Assembly (NCBI RefSeq): GCF_007993065.1
Contig: NZ_VOPL01000001.1
Location: 806,001 to 870,000, forward strand
Length of the DNA stretch: 64,000 bases
Source: Paracoccus aurantiacus
GTDB lineage: Bacteria; Pseudomonadota; Alphaproteobacteria; Rhodobacterales; Rhodobacteraceae
Direction: 5' to 3'
Shown: positions 18,345-30,001 of the stretch, in pieces
Layout: each line of letters starts with the position of its first letter
How positions within the stretch are numbered: the stretch's first letter is position 1
Position numbers and translations under genes: made by a program
Notes under the pieces: model-generated
The model's database searches: none
The model's input: only the letters and a program-made list of their open reading frames with translations
What the model was told of the DNA's origin: nothing

Positions 18345-19300
18345 CGCGGCGGGCCGTGATCCGCGGCACCGGCCGTTACCTGCCCGAGCGGATCGTTGAA
18401 AACGCGTGGTTCGAGGACAAGATCGACACCTCGGACGAATGGATACGCGCCCGGACAGGCATCGAGCGCCGTCATTTCGCGGCCGAGGGCGAAGCGACCT
18501 CGCATATGGCAATCAAGGCAGCGCAAAACGCGCTGGATCGCGCCGGAATCGCTGCCGATACGATCGACGCGATCATCGTCGCGACCTCGACCCCCGACCT
18601 GACTTTTCCGTCGGTCGCGACAATGGTGCAGTCTGGTCTGGGCATGACACGCGGCTTCGCCTTTGACGTTCAGGCGGTCTGTGCGGGCTTCGTTTTTGCC
18701 CTGGCGAATGCTGACGGAATGATCCGCTCGGGTCAGGCAGAGCGTATTCTGGTCATCGGGGCGGAAACCTTCAGCAAGCTGATGGACTGGGAGGATCGCG
18801 GAACCTGCGTGCTGTTCGGCGACGGCGCGGGTGCCGTCGTGCTGGAAGCGGCAGAGGGCGAGCGCGGCGTTCTGGCCACCGATCTGAACAGCGACGGCAG
18901 CTATCGTGACATTCTGTATGTGGATGGCGGGGTCGCGACGACCGGCACCTCGGGCAAGCTGCGGATGCAGGGCAATGTGCTGTTCCGTCACGCGGTCGAG
19001 AAACTGGCCGAAACCGCCCATCGTGCGATCGACAAGGCCGGCCTGACCACCGCAGATGTTGACTGGCTGGTGCCGCATCAGGCCAATGCCCGCATCATCG
19101 CGGCGACCGCGCAGCGCATGCATCTGCCAATGGAAAAGGTGGTGCTGACCGTAGCCGATCACGGAAACACCTCGGCGGCCTCGATTCCGCTGGCGCTTTC
19201 GGTCGCGGACGAGGCAGGATCGTTCCGCGAAGGCGATATCGTCCTGACAGAGGCGATCGGCGGCGGGCTGAGCTGGGGCGCGGTCGTTCTGCGCTGGTAA
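18341..19300 (+). CDS. fabH: Beta-ketoacyl-ACP synthase III
   Basis: FabH starts fatty acid synthesis by condensing acetyl-CoA with malonyl-ACP. The 319-residue protein has the catalytic triad Cys114 (QAVCAGF), His246 (VPHQANARI) and Asn276 (DHGNTSAAS). The start is a GTG overlapping the plsX stop. The stop at 19298-19300 abuts a minus-strand gene ending at 19301, so two convergent genes meet with no spacer and no visible terminator. Confidence 0.96.
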   Translation: MTRRAVIRGTGRYLPERIVENAWFEDKIDTSDEWIRARTGIERRHFAAEGEATSHMAIKAAQNALDRAGIAADTIDAIIVATSTPDLTFPSVATMVQSGLGMTRGFAFDVQAVCAGFVFALANADGMIRSGQAERILVIGAETFSKLMDWEDRGTCVLFGDGAGAVVLEAAEGERGVLATDLNSDGSYRDILYVDGGVATTGTSGKLRMQGNVLFRHAVEKLAETAHRAIDKAGLTTADVDWLVPHQANARIIAATAQRMHLPMEKVVLTVADHGNTSAASIPLALSVADEAGSFREGDIVLTEAIGGGLSWGAVVLRW

Positions 19301-20266
19301 TCAGCCGCGCTGCATGATCCAGCCGGGTTCCGGCGCAGCACGCCCGGCCGATGGCATCGCGATGTCGGCGATGACGGCAAATCCTGCCTTTTCCAGCACC
19401 CGGCGCGACGCCGGATTGTCCTGAAAAACCTCTGCCCGCAGCGTGTCCAGCCCATACCAGTCCTGCACGGCATCGCAGAATTCGGGCACGATTTCGCTGG
19501 CCAGACCCTTCCCGGCCATCGCCGGGTCAAGGAAATAAAAGACCGACGGTTCATCGCCGCCCGCGACCCCGACAGATCCGATGCATTGACCATTCAGGCG
19601 AATGGCCAGTCTGACGGGGCGATCCAGCGGGTCCATTGCCGGTCGTATCACCTCGGCCACCTGATCGGGGGTCTGGTCGGGATGAAAGCGCAACAACATT
19701 CGGGCGACCTGCGGCATGGTTGCGATGCGGTGCATCGTCGTCAGATCGGCCTCGGTCATCCGGTCGAGCCGGCAGCGGCGCGTGCTGATATGCAGCGCGG
19801 CGGCAAAGCTTTCGGGGCTGGCCTTAAGCACGATCTGTTCCAGTTCCTCGCCATCCATCCGGCGTGTTGCCATCTGGCGTCCGGTTTCGACGAAGCCCAC
19901 GCGGTGCAATACGCCGAGCGAGGCCGAATTTCCGACAAAGCTTGTCGCGGTCACGGTTGATTTTCCGTCCGAGAACGCGCGAAACAGCGCCATTTGTGCC
20001 GACCGCGTGGCGACGCCACGTTTTCGATAGTCCGGCGCGATCCAGTATCCGAGCTCGCCATGAAGTCGGATCATTCCCGCAAAATGTCCATCGACAAGGA
20101 TCGCCTGATCCTTGTCCGTCGCCACCTCGTCCAGAAAATGATCCGCATCGGCCAAGTGATAGGGCCAGGGAACACGCGACAGCCAGCTCACGGTGTCCCG
20201 GTCCTGAAGCGCCGCGACAATGGCATGCCTGTCACCGGGCTGCGGTGCACGCAGCCGAACCCTCAT
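19301..20266 (-). CDS. Tandem GNAT acetyltransferase (two domains)
   Basis: The 321-residue protein contains two GNAT acetyl-CoA-binding folds in series. The first is at residues 1-150, with YRKRGVATRSAQMALFRAF as the acetyl-CoA loop and NSASLGVLHRVGF. The second is at about 160-315, with MAGKGLASEIVPEFCDAV and NPASRRVLEKAGF. These are RimJ/RimL-type acetyl_3 domains that acetylate amines on proteins or small molecules; the substrate is unknown. Its start overlaps the end of rnd by four bases (20263-20266), so the two are coupled. It ends flush against fabH. Confidence 0.88.
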   Translation of the reverse strand: MRVRLRAPQPGDRHAIVAALQDRDTVSWLSRVPWPYHLADADHFLDEVATDKDQAILVDGHFAGMIRLHGELGYWIAPDYRKRGVATRSAQMALFRAFSDGKSTVTATSFVGNSASLGVLHRVGFVETGRQMATRRMDGEELEQIVLKASPESFAAALHISTRRCRLDRMTEADLTTMHRIATMPQVARMLLRFHPDQTPDQVAEVIRPAMDPLDRPVRLAIRLNGQCIGSVGVAGGDEPSVFYFLDPAMAGKGLASEIVPEFCDAVQDWYGLDTLRAEVFQDNPASRRVLEKAGFAVIADIAMPSAGRAAPEPGWIMQRG

Positions 20267-21441
20267 TGCAGTTCGACCACACGGACGACACCGCCTTCGG
20301 CCGACAGAGCGATTTCGCCCGATGCAAGACGCAGCGCGTCGCGCCCGAACACCTCGGCCCGCCAGCCATGCAGGGCGGGCACGTCGCGCATGCCCTGCGC
20401 GATTGCGTCAAGCTCTGCCGTGGTTGCGATAAGCTTGGGCGCGACCCCTTCCAGATCGGCCTTGGCCTTCAGCAACACGCGCAGCAATTCGCCCAAGGCC
20501 GCATTTCCGGGCTGGCCGGGAACTTCCTTGGGGGGCCGCGGCGGGTGCGGGTCGTCCATGCCGGCCTTGACGGCAGCAAGGATGCCCTGCGCAATCTCGG
20601 GCCGCCGGCCTTCGCGCATCAGCAGTCGGGACTTCCCCAGCTCTGCCTCATTTGACGGCTTGGTCGAAGCAAGCTCTACCAGTGCATCATCCTTGAAGAC
20701 GCGCGAACGGGGGACATTGCGGGTCTGAGCGTATTCCTCGCGGAATTCGGCCAGTTTCCTGACAATTGCCATGAAGCGAGGAGAGTTCGAGCGCGTGCGG
20801 ATACGCTGCCATGCCTCTGCCGGTCGCGTGATATAGGTTTCGGGGTCAAGCAGGATCGCAACTTCCTCGGCCACCCACGGGCCGCGGCCGGTCTTGTCGA
20901 TCTGCGCCTTCAGCGTCTCGTAGATCGCGCGCAGATGCGTCACATCGGCAATCGCGTAATCCTGCTGCGCCTTTGACAGCGGGCGCTGCGACCAGTCGGT
21001 GAAGCGCGACGACTTGTCGAGATTGTCCTTCGCGATCTTGCGCACCAGCGTTTCATAGCCGACCTGCTCTCCGAAGCCGCAGACCATGGCGGCGATCTGT
21101 GTGTCGAAAAGCGGCGTCGGAAAAATGCCCGCATCGTGAAAGAATATCTCCAGATCCTGGCGCGCGGCATGGAAGACCTTCACGGTGCCTTCATGGCGGA
21201 ACAGATCGTAAAGCGGCTCCAGCGAGAGGCCCGGCGCAAGCGGATCGACCAGAACGGCGGGGCCGCCCCCGTCCTTTGCCTTGTCGGCAGGCGGCAACGC
21301 CATCTGAATCAGACAGAGGCGCGAATAATAAGTCCGCTCACGAAGGAATTCCGTGTCGATGGTGACATAAGGCTGTGCCTTCGCATCGGCGCAAAAGGCA
21401 GCCAGCGCCTCGGTCGTGGTAATGGTGGTAAACTGGGACAT
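20263..21441 (-). CDS. rnd: Ribonuclease D
   Basis: RNase D trims tRNA 3' ends with 3'-5' exonuclease activity. The 392-residue protein has the DEDD exonuclease signature starting VTIDTEF (Asp29, Glu31), with further acidic motifs (FHAARQDLEIF and YAIADVTHL). A C-terminal HRDC-type region of about 170 residues follows. Length is typical. GAAAG precedes the ATG. It is followed directly by the tandem GNAT. Confidence 0.93.
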   Translation of the reverse strand: MSQFTTITTTEALAAFCADAKAQPYVTIDTEFLRERTYYSRLCLIQMALPPADKAKDGGGPAVLVDPLAPGLSLEPLYDLFRHEGTVKVFHAARQDLEIFFHDAGIFPTPLFDTQIAAMVCGFGEQVGYETLVRKIAKDNLDKSSRFTDWSQRPLSKAQQDYAIADVTHLRAIYETLKAQIDKTGRGPWVAEEVAILLDPETYITRPAEAWQRIRTRSNSPRFMAIVRKLAEFREEYAQTRNVPRSRVFKDDALVELASTKPSNEAELGKSRLLMREGRRPEIAQGILAAVKAGMDDPHPPRPPKEVPGQPGNAALGELLRVLLKAKADLEGVAPKLIATTAELDAIAQGMRDVPALHGWRAEVFGRDALRLASGEIALSAEGGVVRVVELQ

Positions 21442-21551
21442 GCTGGACTTTCACTAAGCTGGGCGGGTCATCCGCCGACTGGGTGACTAGCAGCGCAGGC
21501 ACGTCCGCGCCATAACTTCCTTGTAGATCAATGGGAAAACGGCACCTTACC

Positions 21552-22682
21552 CTAGGTAATCGGCGGGATATCGCCGCCGCGGCGCATTTCGTGGAACCCC
21601 GCCACCCATTCATCCAGCGCGCCGCGTCCGATCGCGCTGCGCATTCCGTCCATGATCTGCTGATAGTAATGCAAGTTGTGCCAAGTCAGAAGCATGCCCG
21701 AAATCATCTCTCCGGCGCGGAAGACATGATGCAGATAGGCGCGCGAATAGCCACGGCAGGCGGGGCAGGTGCAGTCTTCGTCCAGGGGCCGCGGGTCATC
21801 GGCGTGACGCGCATTCTTGATGTTGACCTGCCCGCGCCGCGTCCATGCCTGCCCCGTCCGGCCCGAGCGAGAGGGCAGCACGCAATCCATCATGTCTATC
21901 CCGCGCTGCACCGCGCCGACAATATCGTCGGGCTTGCCCACGCCCATAAGATAACGCGGTTTGTCCGGCGGCAGCATCTCGGGGGCGTAGTCGAGGACAT
22001 CGAACATCGCTTCCTGACCCTCGCCCACCGCGAGACCGCCAATTGCATAGCCGTCAAATCCGATCGCCCGCAGCGCCTCGGCCGATTCTTCGCGCAGGTG
22101 ACGCAGCACGCCGCCCTGCATGATGCCGAAAAGCGCGTGTCCGGGCCGGTCGCCAAACGCGTCGCGCGACCGCTGCGCCCAACGCATCGACAGGCGCATC
22201 GCTTCGGCCTGACGCTCCTCGGTTGCCGGAAGGGCCGGGCATTCGTCAAAGGCCATGACGATATCGGACCCCAGCAGGCGCTGGATTTCCATGCTCGTTT
22301 CAGGCGACAGGAAATGGCGCGATCCGTCGACATGGCTTGCGAAAGTCACACCGTCCTCGGTCAGCTTACGCAGATCGGCAAGGCTCATGACCTGAAAGCC
22401 GCCGCTGTCGGTCAGGATCGGGCGGTCCCAGTTCATGAATTTGTGCAGCCCGCCAAGCCGCGCAATGCGCTCGGCACCCGGTCGCAGCATCAGGTGATAG
22501 GTATTGCCCAGAAGGATGTCCGCGCCTGTCTCACGCACCGATTCCGGCAGCATCGCCTTGACGGTCGCTGCCGTGCCGACAGGCATGAAGGCGGGGGTGC
22601 GTATCTCGCCCCGCGGCGTGCTGATGACGCCCGCGCGCGCGCGATTGTCAGTGGCGTTCAGGGTGAAGGAAAATCCGCTCAT
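21552..22682 (-). CDS. tgt: Queuine tRNA-ribosyltransferase
   Basis: Tgt exchanges guanine 34 for the queuine precursor preQ1 in tRNAs with GUN anticodons. The start at 22682 is chosen at MSGFSFTL; a frame open to 22748 runs into the upstream gene without conservation. The 376-residue protein has [10 protein letters not shown] (with the catalytic Asp), the second acidic motif [13 protein letters not shown], and the zinc site [16 protein letters not shown]. All key residues are visible. It is 28 bases after the flavoprotein gene on the same strand. Confidence 0.95.
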   Translation of the reverse strand: MSGFSFTLNATDNRARAGVISTPRGEIRTPAFMPVGTAATVKAMLPESVRETGADILLGNTYHLMLRPGAERIARLGGLHKFMNWDRPILTDSGGFQVMSLADLRKLTEDGVTFASHVDGSRHFLSPETSMEIQRLLGSDIVMAFDECPALPATEERQAEAMRLSMRWAQRSRDAFGDRPGHALFGIMQGGVLRHLREESAEALRAIGFDGYAIGGLAVGEGQEAMFDVLDYAPEMLPPDKPRYLMGVGKPDDIVGAVQRGIDMMDCVLPSRSGRTGQAWTRRGQVNIKNARHADDPRPLDEDCTCPACRGYSRAYLHHVFRAGEMISGMLLTWHNLHYYQQIMDGMRSAIGRGALDEWVAGFHEMRRGGDIPPIT

Positions 22683-22710
22683 ATCCGGCACTCTTCTGGA
22701 AAGGCGCGTT

Positions 22711-23898
22711 CTAGCGCAGCGCAGCGGCCAGCGAAAGCCCCGCCGCATGGGCCGAAGCCCAGGCCCATTGGAAATTATGCCCGCCGAGCCAGCCCGTCAC
22801 ATCGACACATTCGCCGATGAAATAAAGCCCCGGCACCGCGCGCGCCTGCATCGTTTTCGCGTCGAGATCGCGCGTATCGACCCCGCCCACCGTCACTTCC
22901 GCCGTGCGATACCCTTCGGACCCCACGGGACGGATCTGCCAGCGATGGACCCGCGCCGCGATCCGGTCGAGCGTCGCGTTGTTCTGGTCGGCCAGTCGCG
23001 CGTTGCCCAGCCCGAGCTCGGCCGCGATTGCCTCGGCCAGTCGCGCAGGCAGCGCGGTGCCAAGCACGGTCGCCACGGCCACACGACCGCCCTGCCCGCG
23101 CCGGTCCCTCAGGACGGCGGCAAGGTCGCAGTCAGGCGCCAGATCAACGGTGATTTCCTGCCCCGGCTGCCAATAGCTGGAGATCTGCAGCACCGCCGGG
23201 CCGGACAGCCCGCGATGAGTAAACAGCAGCGCGTCGCGGAACGCCGTCTTTGCGTGCCGGATCTCTGCCTCGACCGAGACGCCAGCAAGCGGTTTGGTCA
23301 GCGCCAGTTCTTGTTCCGCGAAGGTCAGCGGCACAAGGCCGGGGCGTGTCTCGACAATGCGCAGGCCGAACTGCCGCGCAAGATCATAGGCGAGCCCCGT
23401 CGCCCCCATCTTGGGAATGGACTTCGCCCCGCAGGCCACGACGACGCGCCCGGCCGTCACCACGCCGCGAGAGGTGAGCGCCGTGAACCCGCTGCCCTGC
23501 GCCTCCAACCGCTCAAGCGTGGTATCAAGCCACAACTCTGCCCCGTTCATCCGGCGGATCAGCATATCGGTGATCTGCGTGGCCTTGCCGTCGCAGAACA
23601 GCTGGCCGAGCGTCTTTTCATGCCAGTCGATCCCTGCCTGATCGACCAGAGCGACGAAATCCTGCGGCCGGTACCCCGCCAGCGCCGAGGCGCAAAAGCG
23701 CGGGTTTTCGGAAATGAACCTTTCGCGGGCGGTCGCCAGATTGGTGAAGTTGCAGCGTCCGCCACCAGAGATCCGGATTTTCTCGCCCGGCCGCGCGGCA
23801 TGGTCAATCACCACGACGCGCGCACCCGTGGCCCGCGCAGAGCCCGCGCAGAACAGGCCTGCCGCGCCCGCGCCGATAATCAAAACATCACAATCCAT
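22711..23898 (-). CDS. NAD(P)/FAD-dependent oxidoreductase, BaiN/HI0933 family
   Basis: A 395-residue flavoprotein with an N-terminal FAD-binding [10 protein letters not shown] (residues 7-16) and the family hallmark [10 protein letters not shown] at about 44-53. Near the end is [19 protein letters not shown], also typical. Members are widespread, mostly uncharacterised, and some reduce steroid double bonds, so no substrate is assigned. Likely cytoplasmic. It lies just upstream of tgt on the same strand. Confidence 0.88.
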   Translation of the reverse strand: MDCDVLIIGAGAAGLFCAGSARATGARVVVIDHAARPGEKIRISGGGRCNFTNLATARERFISENPRFCASALAGYRPQDFVALVDQAGIDWHEKTLGQLFCDGKATQITDMLIRRMNGAELWLDTTLERLEAQGSGFTALTSRGVVTAGRVVVACGAKSIPKMGATGLAYDLARQFGLRIVETRPGLVPLTFAEQELALTKPLAGVSVEAEIRHAKTAFRDALLFTHRGLSGPAVLQISSYWQPGQEITVDLAPDCDLAAVLRDRRGQGGRVAVATVLGTALPARLAEAIAAELGLGNARLADQNNATLDRIAARVHRWQIRPVGSEGYRTAEVTVGGVDTRDLDAKTMQARAVPGLYFIGECVDVTGWLGGHNFQWAWASAHAAGLSLAAALR

Positions 23899-23991
23899 GC
23901 TGCCCGCTTACTTGCCCCGAAATCCGCCCGCAAGTTTTTCCAAAACCCCCTTGCACCGACCGGCAACCGAGTCTAGATACGCCCGCACAGT

Positions 23992-24066
23992 TGGGGCGTG
24001 GCCAAGTGGTAAGGCATCGGTTTTTGGTACCGTGTACCGTAGGTTCGAATCCTACCGCCCCAGCCA
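23992..24066 (+). tRNA. tRNA-Gln (anticodon TTG)
   Basis: The 75-base cloverleaf has acceptor TGGGGCG (23992-23998) pairing with CGCCCCA (24056-24062). It also has a D-arm with AGTGGTAAGGC, an anticodon loop TTTTGGT with anticodon TTG, the T-loop GGTTCGAATCC, discriminator G and an encoded CCA at 24064-24066. The first anticodon-stem pair is a T-T mismatch; the rest pair. It stands alone between two minus-strand genes. Confidence 0.95.
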
Positions 24067-24180
24067 ACAATCCTTGAAAAGCCAGTAAAACAACGGGATT
24101 AGCGCCCTGCTGAGCGCATTTTGACCCGCCGGAACGCCGCGCCCTGTCGTCGCGCGCGTTCGCCGGAATGACAGGCCGGA

Positions 24181-25065
24181 TCAGCCCATCCGCTCGGACG
24201 CGTAGCTGCCGGGGGATGCGGGGAAAACGACGGTCTTGCCGCCATTTTGAAAGACGCGGTGATGGATATGGGCGTGGATTGCGCGCGCCAACACCTGCGC
24301 CTCGACATCCCGCCCGAGGCTGACATAGTCGGACGGGCTTTGCGCATGGGTCACGCGCACCGTATCCTGTTCGATGATCGGCCCCTCATCAAGATCGGCG
24401 GTCACGTAATGCGCCGTCGCCCCGATCAGCTTAACACCGCGCTCATAGGCCTGCTTGTAGGGGTTCGCGCCCTTGAAGCTGGGCAGGAATGAATGGTGGA
24501 TATTGATGATGCGTCCTGACATCTCGCGGCAAAGCCGGTCCGAAAGGATTTGCATATAGCGCGCCAGAACGACCAGTTCCGCCCCGCTTTCGGCGATTAC
24601 CTCCATCAGCCGGGCTTCGGCTTCGGGCTTGTTGTCTTTCGTCACCCTGATGTGGTGGAAGGGAATGTCGTGATTCACCACAAGCTTCTGATAAGTCATG
24701 TGGTTCGACACGACACCGACGATGTCGATCGGCAGCGCGCCGATCCGCCAGCGATAAAGGATGTCGTTCAGGCAATGTCCGAAGCTGGACACCATCAGAA
24801 GAACCCGCATCCGGCGCGTCGCGTCATGGATCGACGCGTCCATCGAAAACGCTTCCGAAACGGGCGCAAACCCCTCGCGCAGTGCCTCGATACCTTGCGC
24901 TTCCTCGTCGCGGAAGCTGACGCGCATGAAGAAGCGCCCGGCTTCCAGATCGTCGAACTGCGCCGAATCCGTGATATTGCAGCCGTTATCGGCAAGGAAG
25001 GCAGAGATCGCCGCCACGATGCCACGTCGCGTCGGGCAGGTCACAGTCAGGACGAGATCGGACAT
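24181..25065 (-). CDS. purU: Formyltetrahydrofolate deformylase
   Basis: PurU hydrolyses 10-formyl-THF to formate and THF, balancing one-carbon pools and supplying formate for purine synthesis. The 294-residue product has an N-terminal ACT domain (LVLTVTCPTRRGIVAAISAF, residues 4-23) and a formyltransferase-like catalytic half. The catalytic Asn-His region (IINIHHSFLPSFKGANPY) and the Asp in DLDEGPIIEQD are present. Length is normal, and the start has GGAGAG just upstream. Confidence 0.94.
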   Translation of the reverse strand: MSDLVLTVTCPTRRGIVAAISAFLADNGCNITDSAQFDDLEAGRFFMRVSFRDEEAQGIEALREGFAPVSEAFSMDASIHDATRRMRVLLMVSSFGHCLNDILYRWRIGALPIDIVGVVSNHMTYQKLVVNHDIPFHHIRVTKDNKPEAEARLMEVIAESGAELVVLARYMQILSDRLCREMSGRIINIHHSFLPSFKGANPYKQAYERGVKLIGATAHYVTADLDEGPIIEQDTVRVTHAQSPSDYVSLGRDVEAQVLARAIHAHIHHRVFQNGGKTVVFPASPGSYASERMG

Positions 25066-25184
25066 TCAGGGCTCTCCTTCAGGGCCGCGCGGTCGGGCTG
25101 GTGCCGTCGCTGTGGCGCACCGGATCAGGCACCCGACAGCGGGCCGGGCAGGATAGATATTTCGTCGAAGGCGAATGACCCCGA

Positions 25185-27141
<1,957 letters not shown>

Positions 27142-27278
27142 CGAATGTCCTTTCATTGGAGCGCTTATTGATTTGCGAGCTGTTCGCGACGCGACAACTC
27201 GCGATTGCACAGAACGGCAGATGGGCAGCCGTTGCAAATAAATCACGCTCCTGACCGATGAACTCATCGTGAGTTGCG

Positions 27279-27312
27279 AAAATCATGAAAAAAGGCGGCA
27301 TGTGCCGCCTTT
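27279..27312 (-). terminator. Intrinsic terminator after hflC
   Basis: A ten-base-pair stem, AAAGGCGGCA (27291-27300) with TGCCGCCTTT (27303-27312), is followed on the minus strand by TTTTTTCATGATTTT. It separates hflK-hflC from the Deg protease gene, which therefore needs read-through or its own promoter in 27142-27280. Confidence 0.8.
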
Positions 27313-27320
27313 CTTTCTGT

Positions 27321-28634
27321 TCAGTTCGTTGCCGGTTGCGGCGTTTCCTGCGCCGCCGCCTCGGGCAGAGGCTCTGGCTCGGGGACCGTATCTGCCGCCG
27401 CGGCGTCCGTCGCGGCGGGGTCAACCGCAGCCTCTGGCGCGTCGCCTGCTGCGGCTGGGGCTGCGCCGCTTTCGTCGGCCGGCGGCGCGGCTGCGTCGCT
27501 TTCGTTGGCCGGTGGCGCTGCTGCGTCGCTTTCTGCCGGCGGCACTGGAGAAGCTTCGCCCGGCATGGCAGGATCGCCCATTGCGGCGCCCGGCTCTGCG
27601 TCCCAAGGCATTTCCAGCGGCTTCGGCGTGACAGCGCTGTCTGCCTGTATCGGCGCGCCGCTGCCATCCGCATCGCCGTCCTTGTCGGGAAGGGTCGACA
27701 GGTTTTCTTCGGCAGGCAAAGCCTCAGGCGGGGTCGCGGGCTGCGCGTTTGCCGCACCGTCATTGCCCAGATAGGTGAAGAAATCGCCCTCTGGCGCGAT
27801 CACGATCTGCGAATTGCCGCCCTGCAACGCCCGTTCATACGCCGTCATCGAACGGGTGAAAGCGAAGAATTCAGGGTCACGGCCAAATGCCTCGGCGAAG
27901 ATCGCGTTGCGCGAGGCGTCGGCTTCACCGCGAATGATCTCGGCATTGCGGCGCGCTTCCGAGGTCAGCTCCACCACGGTGCGGTCGGCGGCGGCGCGGA
28001 CACGGCGTGCGGCCTCGTTACCGCGGGCGATCTCGTCGGCGGCTTCGCGTTCGCGTTCGGCGCGCATGCGCTCATAGGTCGCTGACAGGTTCTGCTCGGG
28101 CAGGTCGGTGCGGGTCAGCCGCACGTCGATGATTTCGACCCCGAGCCCTTCCGAATTGCGCCGTGCCTCGTCGCGGATCTGGTTCATCATCGCGGTCCGG
28201 TCATCCGACAGAACCGTGGTCGATGGCACACTGCCCAGAACTTCGCGGATCGCGGTGCGCACGATCGGATCAAGCCTGCCAAGGGCTGCGTCGATCCCGC
28301 CCGTGCCGACAGCCTGCCGGAACCGGACGACATCGGTGATGCGCCAGCGCGCAAAGGCGTCGACGATCAGGCGACGGTCGTCCAGCGGGGTAATTTCCAG
28401 CGGCGTGGTCGACAGGCCCAGCATCCGGTCATCATATTTGACGACCTGATCCATGAAGGGCAGCTTGACGCCAAGACCGGGGCGTTCCTGCACCTTGACC
28501 ACCCGGCCGAGACGCAGAACCAGCGCTTTCTCGCGTTCGTCGACGATGAACAGCGAGGCCGCGACGATCACGCCGACCACGATCAGCGCCGGAATGGCGA
28601 GCGTCGCCAATAGTCTCTTGCGTGCGCCGGCCAT
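27321..28634 (-). CDS. hflC: Protease modulator HflC with long C-terminal tail
   Basis: HflC pairs with HflK in a large inner-membrane cage around the FtsH protease. The 437-residue product has one N-terminal helix (about residues 8-28) and a band-7 (SPFH) domain up to about 285. Then comes a tail of roughly 150 residues made of Ala, Pro, Glu and Asp, with a near-repeated ESDAAAPPA unit around residues 360-385. Ordinary HflC is near 300 residues, so the tail is an addition. Being periplasm-side, it may be a disordered spacer. It overlaps hflK by one base. Confidence 0.93.
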   Translation of the reverse strand: MAGARKRLLATLAIPALIVVGVIVAASLFIVDEREKALVLRLGRVVKVQERPGLGVKLPFMDQVVKYDDRMLGLSTTPLEITPLDDRRLIVDAFARWRITDVVRFRQAVGTGGIDAALGRLDPIVRTAIREVLGSVPSTTVLSDDRTAMMNQIRDEARRNSEGLGVEIIDVRLTRTDLPEQNLSATYERMRAEREREAADEIARGNEAARRVRAAADRTVVELTSEARRNAEIIRGEADASRNAIFAEAFGRDPEFFAFTRSMTAYERALQGGNSQIVIAPEGDFFTYLGNDGAANAQPATPPEALPAEENLSTLPDKDGDADGSGAPIQADSAVTPKPLEMPWDAEPGAAMGDPAMPGEASPVPPAESDAAAPPANESDAAAPPADESGAAPAAAGDAPEAAVDPAATDAAAADTVPEPEPLPEAAAQETPQPATN

Positions 28635-29926
28635 CAGTTACCACCTTCCTGCGTATTCGTCGTATTTGTTGCGCTGTTCGTGCCCGCAGACGCGCCCTGC
28701 CCGTTTGCGCCCTGCCCGCCGCGGCGCAGCTGATCCAGCGGCAGATAGGGCACGACGCCCTCGCCGGTGCCTTCATCCAGAAGCACCTTGTCAACGTTAC
28801 CCAGCACTTTTTCCATTGTTTCAAGATACATGCGCTTGCGCGTGACTTCCGGTGCCTTGGCATATTCGGCATAGACCGAATTGAACCGCGCGGATTCACC
28901 CTGCGCCTCGTTCACGGCCTGTGCGCGGTAAGCCTCGGCTTCTTCGACAAGCGCCGCGGCCTCGCCGCGCGCGGCGGCAAGAACACGGTTCGCATAGGCA
29001 TCGGCCTCTTTTTCCAGCGCATCGCGGCGCTGTTGGGCTGCCTGCACTTCGCGGAAGGCGTCGATCACCTCGGCCGGGGGATCGGCGCGGTCAAGGTTGA
29101 CGCGCACCACATGGATGCCGGACTGATAGCTGTCGAGCGTTTGCTGCACGGACAGTTTAAGATCCTCGGCGATCGCGCCACGGTCACGGTTCAGGATCGG
29201 CGCAAGTTCGGACCGCGCGATGATGTCGCGCATCGCGGATTCGGCCACGGCCCTGATCGTGCCGGGGGCATCGGCCAGATTGAACAGGTATTTTTCCGGG
29301 TCCGAGATGTTCCAGACGACCTGATATTCCATATCCACGATGTTCTGGTCGCGTGTCAGCATCAGCCCGCTATCGGTGGCGCTGATCGTGCCGGCGCCCT
29401 TGCGCACCGCATCGGTCTGGCCGGTGCCGATCTCTGTGACACGCTCGCCGGTGACCTGCACGACTTCCTTCGTGACAATCGGCCACGGCGCGAAATTCAG
29501 ACCCGGTTCGCCGGTGCCCACGGCACGCCCGAACAGGAACTCGACCGAGCGCTCTTCCGGTTTCACGGTATAGAAGCTGGCAAATGCCCAAAGCCCGGCC
29601 AGCACCAGCGCGCCGATCGCCAGCGTGCGCCGGTCGAAGCTGAAGCCGGGACCGCTTGGCCGGCGCGGGCTGCCGCCATTGCCTGAACCGCCGCGCCCGC
29701 CCATCAGAACGCGCAGCCTGTCCTGGCCTTTCTTCATCAGATCCTCGATCTCGGGCATCTCGTTGCCGCGCTGACCCGGGCGGCGTGGCGGCTCGGGTCG
29801 CTGGTTGCCCTGCTCACCCGACTGACCCCAAGGCCGCTGCGGGCCGCGCGGCGGCTGCTTGCCGTCCTTGTCGCCGCCATTTCCGTTATTGCCGCCGCTG
29901 CCGCCACCCCAGGGGCCCTGTGCCAT
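28634..29926 (-). CDS. hflK: FtsH protease activity modulator HflK
   Basis: HflK is the partner of HflC. The 430-residue product opens with a Gly/Asn/Pro/Arg-rich disordered cytoplasmic region (1-95) and a membrane helix (about 101-119). The SPFH domain begins VKPEERSVEFLFGRAVGTGE, and a long coiled region rich in Ala and Glu (about 290-370) is followed by a Gly/Asn-rich end. It is first in the hflK-hflC operon. Confidence 0.95.
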   Translation of the reverse strand: MAQGPWGGGSGGNNGNGGDKDGKQPPRGPQRPWGQSGEQGNQRPEPPRRPGQRGNEMPEIEDLMKKGQDRLRVLMGGRGGSGNGGSPRRPSGPGFSFDRRTLAIGALVLAGLWAFASFYTVKPEERSVEFLFGRAVGTGEPGLNFAPWPIVTKEVVQVTGERVTEIGTGQTDAVRKGAGTISATDSGLMLTRDQNIVDMEYQVVWNISDPEKYLFNLADAPGTIRAVAESAMRDIIARSELAPILNRDRGAIAEDLKLSVQQTLDSYQSGIHVVRVNLDRADPPAEVIDAFREVQAAQQRRDALEKEADAYANRVLAAARGEAAALVEEAEAYRAQAVNEAQGESARFNSVYAEYAKAPEVTRKRMYLETMEKVLGNVDKVLLDEGTGEGVVPYLPLDQLRRGGQGANGQGASAGTNSATNTTNTQEGGN

Positions 29927-30001
29927 CTGTATGCCTCTTGCTGTTTACTTGTGCCTGAAACTGGGGGCAAAGCCCGGAAAGTCAAGCTGTTTGACCTGTT
30001 C

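Noticed and set aside
23888..24070. A minus-strand frame starting MLAGAVGFEPTVHGTKNRCL
   Set aside because: It is the antisense translation of the tRNA-Gln gene, a classic spurious protein.
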